Assembly (NCBI RefSeq): GCF_017743735.1
Contig: NZ_JAGHRO010000001.1
Span: 868,001 to 932,000 of the forward strand
Reading direction: 5' to 3'
DNA: 64,000 nt
From: Shimia sp. R9_2
GTDB lineage: Bacteria > Pseudomonadota > Alphaproteobacteria > Rhodobacterales > Rhodobacteraceae
This document shows, in pieces, positions 58,192-64,000 of this stretch. A model generated the notes under the pieces. The model had not been told where the DNA came from. It saw only the letters and a program-made list of their open reading frames with translations, and searched no databases. Position numbers and translations under genes: made by a program. How positions within the stretch are numbered: the first letter of the stretch is position 1; every line of letters starts with the position of its first letter.

Positions 58192-59159
58192 GCGCAGACC
58201 TCATCCGGAGCAGGGGCCAAGGGAGACAGGTTGGCGAGATGCAGCAGGCGCTGCGCCAGCGCGCATTTGTCGGTGCGGGTTTGCATTACGGTCTGCTCGA
58301 CATGGAGGGGCAGGTCGGTTGCCACCTGATCCCCGGCGTCGGTGACGTCGATCACCAACCCGTCGATCAGCCCGTCATAGAGATCGGCGATATAGGCGGT
58401 GGAAGGCGTGAGACCGAGGCTTTGCAGCATTTTGTCCGCCGGTCCTTTGAGCGCGCGGCCCCCCACAAAGGGGCTGACCGCAAGGCGGGGGGCGGTGGCC
58501 TGTGCCAAGGTCTCGCCGATCCCGGGGATGCCGAGAATGGGCATGATCGACATCAGGGGATTGCTGGGGGCAATCACGATCAGGTCGGTGTCGGTGATCG
58601 CGTCCAGTGCTGCCGGATTGGCGCGTGCGGTTTCCTGCCCCTCATAGGCCAGATCGCGCACCGCAGGGCGGCATTGGTCGCGTACGAAGTACTCCTGAAA
58701 GCTTTGCCAACCGCTTTCTGTACAGACGCGGGTTGGCACTTGATCCTCGGTGGAAAGGAGCAGCCGCGCAGAGATGCCAAGGGCTTTGGCGATGTGATCT
58801 GTGATGTCTTGGCGCGCGCGGCCCTGCACCAATTGCATGGTGCGGAAGATGTGCAGGCCGAGGTCACGGTCGCCCAGCGTCATCCATGTTTCTTGTCCCA
58901 GATCCTTAAGGACCGAAAGCGCGCGCAGGGCGTCGTCTTCTACGCCCCAGCCTTGTGCGCGGTTGATGCGGTCGCTCAGAGTGTAGAGCATGGTGTCCAC
59001 ATCCGGTGACACCCAGAGACCGTGGAAGCTGTCGTCATCGCCGATGTTGCAGATCACGCGCAGATCAACATTGCCCAGATGCGCAAAGCCTTCGGCCATT
59101 TTGGCACCGCCAACGCCGCCAGCGATCAGGGTGACACGGGTTTGAGACAGGCCGCTCAT
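58188..59159 (-). CDS. cofD: 2-phospho-L-lactate transferase
   Basis: 323 residues. RVTLIAGGVGGAKMAEGFAH and NIGDDDSFHGLWVSPDVDTM are the CofD hallmarks; VIAPSNPLMSIMPILGIPGI lies at the Fo site. Joins the activated phospho-acid to Fo, giving F420-0 (or dehydro-F420-0). Start and stop overlap cofH and cofC by 4 bp. Confidence 0.95.
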   Translation of the reverse strand: MSGLSQTRVTLIAGGVGGAKMAEGFAHLGNVDLRVICNIGDDDSFHGLWVSPDVDTMLYTLSDRINRAQGWGVEDDALRALSVLKDLGQETWMTLGDRDLGLHIFRTMQLVQGRARQDITDHIAKALGISARLLLSTEDQVPTRVCTESGWQSFQEYFVRDQCRPAVRDLAYEGQETARANPAALDAITDTDLIVIAPSNPLMSIMPILGIPGIGETLAQATAPRLAVSPFVGGRALKGPADKMLQSLGLTPSTAYIADLYDGLIDGLVIDVTDAGDQVATDLPLHVEQTVMQTRTDKCALAQRLLHLANLSPLAPAPDEVCA

Positions 59160-60412
59160 TCTGCGGCCACCCGAGTGGTGTCTTCCTCAAGGAAGGCCAG
59201 CGGATCCTGGCCCTGACGGGCGACAAGGGGGGCTTGGGCGTCCGGGGTGTGGTCGTCGTAGGTTTCCAGCGTGTCATAGACCGTGTTGCGGCGCACCGGG
59301 ATGCGGCCTGCGGCGCGGATGATCTCGACCATTTCGGCGGCCATGATCTCCTGCCCGTTTTTGGCACCGGCAGAGCGGCTGATGCTTTCGTTCATCAGGG
59401 TGCCGCCCAGATCGTTCACGCCGCGATCCAGCATGTAATGCGCGCGCTCGGCACCGAGTTTGGTCCAGCTCACCTGAATGTTGTCGATCTGGCCGTGCAG
59501 GAAAATGCGGCTGACGGCGTGCATCTTTTCGGTTTCATAATGGGTCGGGCCGGGGCGGACAAGCTCCGGATTGGCGGTGAAGAGCGGGGAGTCCTCATGC
59601 ACAAAGCTGAGCGGGACCAGCTCTGTGAAACCGCCGGTGTCTTTCTGAATGTCGCGCAGGATGCGCATGTGCTGCGCCCATTGTTTGGGGCCGTCGATAT
59701 GGCCGTACATGATGGTGGCGGTGGTTTTCAACCCGACGGAATGGGCGGCGCGGATGATCTCGACCCAGCGCTCGGCGCTGAGCTTGTTCTTGGTCAGCTG
59801 TTTGCGGATGTCCGTGTCCAGAATTTCGGCGGCGGTGCCGGGCATTGAGCCAAGGCCGCATTCTTTGAGATCCTGAATGAAATCGGCAAAGGACAGTTTG
59901 GTTTTGGCCGCGCCGTACCACACCTCAAAGGGCGAAAACGCGTGGATGTGCATGTCGGGCAGTTCAGCTTTCAGCCCGAGCAGCAGATTGCGGTATTCAT
60001 GTCCTGACATTTTGGGGTGCAGGCCACCTTGGATGCAGACCTCGGTGGCACCGCGGTTCCAAGCCTCCACGGCGCGGGCGACAACCTGATCCACATTGAG
60101 CCACTCAGCACCCGCATCTTCGCGGCGTTTGGCAAAGCCGCAGAATTTGCAGCCCATGTAGCAGACGTTGGTGAAGTTGATGTTGCGGTTCACAACAAAG
60201 CTGACCTGATCGCCATTGGCGCGGTGGCGCAGCTGGTCCGCAACCGCGGAGATTGCCGCGATGTCTGCGCCCTGCGCGGCAAAGAGGGTTTCGCCCTCCT
60301 GTTCGCTGATCTCCTGACCCTCAAGGGATTTCTCAAGGATGGCGCGCACAGCGGGCGAGGTGCCGTGCAGCGAAACGGGGGCGGGGCCGATCACGCGGTT
60401 GTGGTCAAGCAT
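59156..60412 (-). CDS. cofH: Fo synthase subunit 2 (radical SAM)
   Basis: 418 residues from ATG 60412 (AGGAGGAAGAG upstream). The radical SAM cluster is CYMGCKFCGFAKR; further CofH/MqnC-like segments are TEVCIQGGLHPKMSGHEYRN, HAFSPFEVWYGAAKT and TATIMYGHIDGPKQWAQHM. With CofG it builds the deazaflavin Fo from tyrosine and the flavin precursor. Its start overlaps cofG by 22 bp; the frame to 60595 is antisense-like and ignored. Confidence 0.95.
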   Translation of the reverse strand: MLDHNRVIGPAPVSLHGTSPAVRAILEKSLEGQEISEQEGETLFAAQGADIAAISAVADQLRHRANGDQVSFVVNRNINFTNVCYMGCKFCGFAKRREDAGAEWLNVDQVVARAVEAWNRGATEVCIQGGLHPKMSGHEYRNLLLGLKAELPDMHIHAFSPFEVWYGAAKTKLSFADFIQDLKECGLGSMPGTAAEILDTDIRKQLTKNKLSAERWVEIIRAAHSVGLKTTATIMYGHIDGPKQWAQHMRILRDIQKDTGGFTELVPLSFVHEDSPLFTANPELVRPGPTHYETEKMHAVSRIFLHGQIDNIQVSWTKLGAERAHYMLDRGVNDLGGTLMNESISRSAGAKNGQEIMAAEMVEIIRAAGRIPVRRNTVYDTLETYDDHTPDAQAPLVARQGQDPLAFLEEDTTRVAAE

Positions 60413-61539
60413 GTCTCTTCCTCCTGTTGCAGCGCGAGCCCGTCTGCGCGGGCCTGTGCCTTGGCGCGCTGTGCCAATTCCGGCGCCATGAAGCGGGCGC
60501 TGCGCTTGAGATAGGCGGGGTAAACGGTGAGGCGTTCCTGCAGCTGGTGGCCGGTGCGCGCGGTGTTTTCGGCCAGCGTGCGGATCTCGGGCCACTCGTG
60601 CTGCGGGTTGATAAAGTCGATGGTCACCGGGCTGATGCCGCCCCAGTCGTTGATCCCGGCGCTGAGATATTCCAGATGCCGGGCGCTGAGGTTCGGAGGG
60701 GCTTGAAGGCTGACATCGGCGGGCAGGATCAGACGCGCGGCGGCGAGCGTTTTGAGCATGTCCTGAAGGCTGGGCTCCGGATGGTGCTCCATGGCGATGC
60801 CAGGCTTGGCTTGAAAGTTCTGCACGATCACTTCCTGCACATGGCTATAGGTCAGATGGCTTTCGCGAATGGCGTGCAGCGCTTCTATGCGTTCTTCCCA
60901 GGTCTCGCCGATGCCGATCAGAAGGCCGGTGGTGAAGGGGATCTCAAGCCGCCCTGCGCGTTCCAATGTGCGCAGGCGTTGCACCGGGGTTTTGTCGGGG
61001 CAGGCGTAATGCGCCATGCCTTTTTTCATCAGACGCCGACTGGTGGTTTCCAGCATCATGCCCATGGAAGCGCTGACCGGTTTGAGCTGTGCCAGTTCGT
61101 CCTCAGTGAGAGAGCCTGCGTTGACATGGGGCAGCAGGCCGGTTTCATCCAGCACCAGCCGACACATGTCGCTGAGGTAGTCGACCAGAGTGTCATAGCC
61201 ATAGGCCGCCAGCGCCGCGCGGGCCTTTTCATAGCGTTTCTCTGGCTTCTCCCCGAGGCTGAAGAGCAGCTCTTTGCAGCCCTTGGCTTCGCCGCGTTTG
61301 GCGGAGGCGAGAACCTGCTGAGGCGACATGAGTTGCGCGGCCGGGTCATCGGGGTGTTTGACAAAGGTGCAGTAGCCGCAGGTGTCGCGGCACATGTTGG
61401 TCAGGGGCACAAAAACCTTGCGCGAGTAGGTCACCGTTTTGCCCCAGTGGCTGTCACGCATGTCACGTGCCCGCGCCATTAGCGTCTCAAGATCAAGGGC
61501 TTGCAGTGCGTCTGCCGTCAGTTTGAGTGGGTCGGTCAT
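60391..61539 (-). CDS. cofG: Fo synthase subunit 1 (radical SAM)
   Basis: 382 residues. Radical SAM cluster NMCRDTCGYCTFVKHP, then ELLFSLGEKPEKRYEKARAA, PHVNAGSLTEDELAQLKPVS, MLETTSRRL, TGLLIGIGETWEERIEAL. First gene of the F420 operon. Here and in most non-actinobacteria cofG and cofH are separate, unlike the FbiC fusion. Confidence 0.95.
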   Translation of the reverse strand: MTDPLKLTADALQALDLETLMARARDMRDSHWGKTVTYSRKVFVPLTNMCRDTCGYCTFVKHPDDPAAQLMSPQQVLASAKRGEAKGCKELLFSLGEKPEKRYEKARAALAAYGYDTLVDYLSDMCRLVLDETGLLPHVNAGSLTEDELAQLKPVSASMGMMLETTSRRLMKKGMAHYACPDKTPVQRLRTLERAGRLEIPFTTGLLIGIGETWEERIEALHAIRESHLTYSHVQEVIVQNFQAKPGIAMEHHPEPSLQDMLKTLAAARLILPADVSLQAPPNLSARHLEYLSAGINDWGGISPVTIDFINPQHEWPEIRTLAENTARTGHQLQERLTVYPAYLKRSARFMAPELAQRAKAQARADGLALQQEEETCLTTTA

Positions 61540-62010
61540 GGGGCCTCCTGTTGGAGGTAGGGTTTGACCAATTGATCAAAAAAGCCAGAAAAAAATTTTA
61601 CCAAACGATAAAATAAGCAAAATAGTCAGGAATCCGCATGAATTTGATGAAATTGCGGGCGGTTTGGGAGGCGGCGCGCTGCGTTCAGCGTCTGATTGCG
61701 CCGAGAGAATCGCTTTTGCGCCTCAGAGGAGATTCGCCTTTTTGTGCCGTTTGAGGCGAGCGGGCAGAGTTTGCGGCGCTCTTGAGAGGGGCGTGTGGCG
61801 CGTCAGGTCCGTCAGCAGAGGGGGGATTGTGGCTTGCGCCATGTCGGCGGCGCATTTGGTGGATTTCCCGGGTTTCGCAACTCGTGCAGCCTATTCGCAT
61901 TTCGTGCAACGAACCGCGCGGGCTGTTTTTAAAGGCTGGCGCGGGTCCACTGCTGTTGGCGGACTGGTTGTCGGAGGCGCGCACTGGGCGTGCCAGGGAG
62001 GACAAGCCAG
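61540..62010. promoter_or_regulatory. Divergent F420 operon-cox operon promoter region
   Basis: 470 bases between cofG (minus) and coxM (plus). AT-rich part next to cofG contains a near-palindrome TTGACCAATTGATCAA (61564-61579) and ATTTTA-N8-TAAAAT (61595-61614), candidate operators. The rest (61640-61990) is GC-rich with no convincing gene, though a 116-codon plus-strand frame is open there. AGGGAGGA precedes coxM. Confidence 0.5.
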
Positions 62011-62844
62011 ATGATACCAGCGGGGTTCGAATACTACCGGCCGTCTGACATTACGTCAGCGGTTTCGATTTTGCAGGAACATGGAGATGAGGCGCGGGTG
62101 ATCGCGGGCGGGCACAGCCTGATCCCGATGATGAAACTGCGCATGGCCGATATGGGCCATCTGATTGATCTGCAGGATATTGATGCCTTGAAGGGCATTG
62201 AGATTGGCAGCGATGCGGTGACCATCGGGGCGATGGTGACGCAGCATGAGCTGATCACACATGAGGGGCTGTCAAACGCCGTTCCACTGATCAAAGAGGC
62301 GGCACTTTTGATTGCGGATCCGCAGGTGCGCTACATGGGCACGGTGGGCGGCAATGTCGCGAATGGCGATCCGGGCAATGACATGCCGGGGTTGATGCAG
62401 TGCCTGAACGCGCGCTTTGAGCTGAGCGGGCCAGACGGGGTGCGCGAAGTGGCGGCGCGTGAGTTCTATGAGGCGGCTTATTTTACCGCGCGCGAGGATG
62501 AGGAGATCCTGACGCGGATCACCATTCCTGTTCCGGCGGGCGGCACCGGCTATGCCTATGAAAAGCAGAAGCGCAAGATTGGCGATTATGCCACGGCGGC
62601 GGCGGCTGTGATGATTGGCGGCGGCACGGCGTCGGTGGCGATGACCAACCTCGCGGACACGCCGATCTGGTCTGACGCGGCTGGCGCGGCGCTGGCGGCG
62701 GGGGACGTTGACGGCTGTGTCAGCGCGATGATGGGCGCGATTGATCCGGTGGCGGACAACCGTGGCCCAATCGAATTCAAGAAACATGTGGCTGCCGTGA
62801 TCCTGCGCCGCGCGATTGCGCGTGCGCAGAGCCGTGCGAGCTGA
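62011..62844 (+). CDS. coxM: Carbon monoxide dehydrogenase, medium (FAD) subunit
   Basis: 277 residues from ATG 62011 (AGGGAGGA). The FAD-binding motifs are [18 protein letters not shown] and [20 protein letters not shown], and the C-terminal domain is of the CO dehydrogenase flavoprotein type. Carries electrons from the molybdenum and Fe-S subunits to FAD and on to quinones or cytochromes. The M-S-L order is that of form I CO dehydrogenases. Confidence 0.95.
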   Translation: MIPAGFEYYRPSDITSAVSILQEHGDEARVIAGGHSLIPMMKLRMADMGHLIDLQDIDALKGIEIGSDAVTIGAMVTQHELITHEGLSNAVPLIKEAALLIADPQVRYMGTVGGNVANGDPGNDMPGLMQCLNARFELSGPDGVREVAAREFYEAAYFTAREDEEILTRITIPVPAGGTGYAYEKQKRKIGDYATAAAAVMIGGGTASVAMTNLADTPIWSDAAGAALAAGDVDGCVSAMMGAIDPVADNRGPIEFKKHVAAVILRRAIARAQSRAS

Positions 62845-62855
62845 GGGGGGAAATC

Positions 62856-63350
62856 ATGTCAAAGATGCATGTAAAGATGACCGTGAATGGGAAAGAGGTG
62901 GAAGGGCTTGCGGAGCCGCGCACGCTTTTGATCCATTTTTTGCGTGAAAACCTGAACATCACCGGGCCGCATATCGGCTGTGAGACCTCCCATTGCGGGG
63001 CCTGCACGGTGGATCTGGACGGCAAGTCTGTCAAAAGCTGCACCGTGTTTGTGGCCCAAGCGCAGGGCAAAGAGCTGACCACGGTGGAAGGTCTGGTGAA
63101 TGAGGACGGCAGCCTTGGTGTGTTGCAGGAGATGTTCCGTGAGCATCATGGTCTGCAATGCGGCTTCTGCACGCCGGGGATGATTACCCGCGCGCACCGC
63201 TTGTTGCAGGAGAACCCGAACCCAACCGAGGAAGAGATCCGCTTTGGCATGGCGGGCAATATCTGCCGCTGCACCGGATACCAGAACATTGTGAAGTCGA
63301 TTGCGGCTGCGGCGGACACGCTGAACGCTCAGAAGGAGGCGGCAGAATGA
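62856..63350 (+). CDS. coxS: Carbon monoxide dehydrogenase, small (2Fe-2S) subunit
   Basis: 164 residues. Plant-type 2Fe-2S cluster [20 protein letters not shown] with a further Cys (SCTVF), and a second cluster in [13 protein letters not shown] and [12 protein letters not shown]. Relays electrons from the Mo-Cu site in CoxL to CoxM. Starts 11 bp after coxM and overlaps coxL by 4 bp. Confidence 0.96.
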   Translation: MSKMHVKMTVNGKEVEGLAEPRTLLIHFLRENLNITGPHIGCETSHCGACTVDLDGKSVKSCTVFVAQAQGKELTTVEGLVNEDGSLGVLQEMFREHHGLQCGFCTPGMITRAHRLLQENPNPTEEEIRFGMAGNICRCTGYQNIVKSIAAAADTLNAQKEAAE

Positions 63351-64000
63351 ATGATCTGACCCCAACCCCCGAAGAACGCGCTGCCAATCTGAAAGGCATG
63401 GGTTGCGCTCGCAAGCGCGTGGAAGACGTGCGCTTTACCCAAGGGCGCGGCAACTATGTGGATGACATCAAGCTTGACGGCATGCTGTTTGGCGACTTTG
63501 TCCGCTCGCCTTACGCCCATGCGCGGGTGGTGAGCATCAATTCTGAGGAGGCCATGAAAGTGCCCGGCGTGGTGGCTGTGATCACTGCGGCGGATCTGGA
63601 GCCGCTGGGTTTGCACTGGATGCCGACACTGGCCGGTGACAAGCAGATGGTGCTGGCTGATGGCAAAGTGCTGTTTCAGGGCCAAGAGGTGGCCTTTGTG
63701 GTGGCCGAAGATCGCTATGCGGCGGCCGATGCGGTGGAACTGGTGGAAGTCGAGTACGAAGAGCTTCCTGTCATCGTGGATCCGTTTGAGGCGTTAAAAT
63801 CCGATGTGGTGCTGCGTGAGGATACGGTGGATGCCAACGGCAAAGCCACCGACGGCGCACATGGTCCGCGCAATCACCCCAACCACATCTTCACCTGGGA
63901 ACAGGGTGATGAGGCGGCAACCGAAGCGGTGATGGCAGAGGCCGAAGTGGTCGCAGAAGAGACCATGTATTACCACCGCACCCATCCGTGCCCGCTGGAA
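63347..64000 (+). CDS. coxL: Carbon monoxide dehydrogenase, large (Mo-binding) subunit, partial
   Basis: The first 218 codons of CoxL, cut by the window end. ATG 63347 overlaps the coxS stop (ATGA) behind [29 protein letters not shown] and [20 protein letters not shown] are typical of CoxL N-termini. The active-site loop that separates form I (AYXCSFR) from form II lies beyond the window, so the form-I call rests on gene order and on the close CoxL-like N-terminus. Confidence 0.93.
   Translation, partial: MNDLTPTPEERAANLKGMGCARKRVEDVRFTQGRGNYVDDIKLDGMLFGDFVRSPYAHARVVSINSEEAMKVPGVVAVITAADLEPLGLHWMPTLAGDKQMVLADGKVLFQGQEVAFVVAEDRYAAADAVELVEVEYEELPVIVDPFEALKSDVVLREDTVDANGKATDGAHGPRNHPNHIFTWEQGDEAATEAVMAEAEVVAEETMYYHRTHPCPLE

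Noticed and set aside
61664..62014. 116-codon plus-strand frame before coxM
   Set aside because: Arg/Gly/Ala-rich GC-driven frame without domains; it overlaps the coxM ribosome binding site.

Overview
The window looks like chromosomal DNA of a marine alphaproteobacterium, most likely the Roseobacter group of Rhodobacteraceae. The evidence is a GC-rich, tightly packed gene order, a sulfide/persulfide operon, a form-I-type CO dehydrogenase operon (coxM-coxS-coxL), a complete proteobacterial F420 operon with unfused cofG and cofH, a short-form hisG with hisZ, and a Core-2/I-branching glycosyltransferase beside a sulfotransferase. Genus is not assigned. No rRNA, tRNA or CRISPR array was recognised.

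Layout. 1-2066 (minus strand): a 36-codon signal-peptide ORF and a large multi-pass membrane protein running off the left edge, behind a good sigma70-type promoter. 2641-9627: a membrane-anchored UPF0149 protein, then a sulfur module (Crp/Fnr regulator, YgaP-like membrane protein, persulfide-dioxygenase-like MBL enzyme, DUF442-SQR fusion, SulP transporter). 9805-14874: a chemoreceptor and a cell-envelope cluster (CsgG-like/peptidoglycan-binding lipoprotein, OmpA protein, exported caspase-like protein). 15093-22402: a catabolic regulon (acyl-CoA synthetase and GMC oxidoreductase on one side; two tautomerase-like proteins and an Old-Yellow-Enzyme-type oxidoreductase on the other) around an AraC regulator. 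Both arms carry the same ~30-bp operator at the same distance from the first gene.

22552-34669: mixed housekeeping and accessory genes (map, sfsA, molybdopterin-binding/CinA-like, GNAT, AhpD-like, OmpA, WGR, carbamoylase, phosphatase, zinc-finger protein, ABC ATPase, glycosyltransferase/sulfotransferase pair, LysR). 34794-44485: 2,4-dienoyl-CoA reductase, dnaE (bracketed by two copies of a three-hairpin repeat with compensatory base changes), slyX, a carboxymuconolactone-decarboxylase/TetR pair with a doubled palindromic operator, and a haem-motif GGDEF-EAL protein. 44652-52385: hisS-hisZ-hisG, an intricate palindromic element, tex, aroQ and a MHYT-LytTR (CoxC-like) regulator. 52615-54872: AT-richer DNA with a methyltransferase and a decayed IS3-family element.

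55060-61539 (minus): the F420 operon cofG-cofH-cofD-cofC-cofE-npdG plus an LLM-class F420-dependent oxidoreductase, mostly joined by 4-bp overlaps. It is divergent from coxM-coxS-coxL (62011 to the right edge; coxL truncated by the window). The strongest candidates for undescribed biology are the AraC-operator catabolic regulon, the covarying three-hairpin repeat around dnaE, the nested palindromic element after hisG, and the small-peptide/membrane-protein pair at the left edge.
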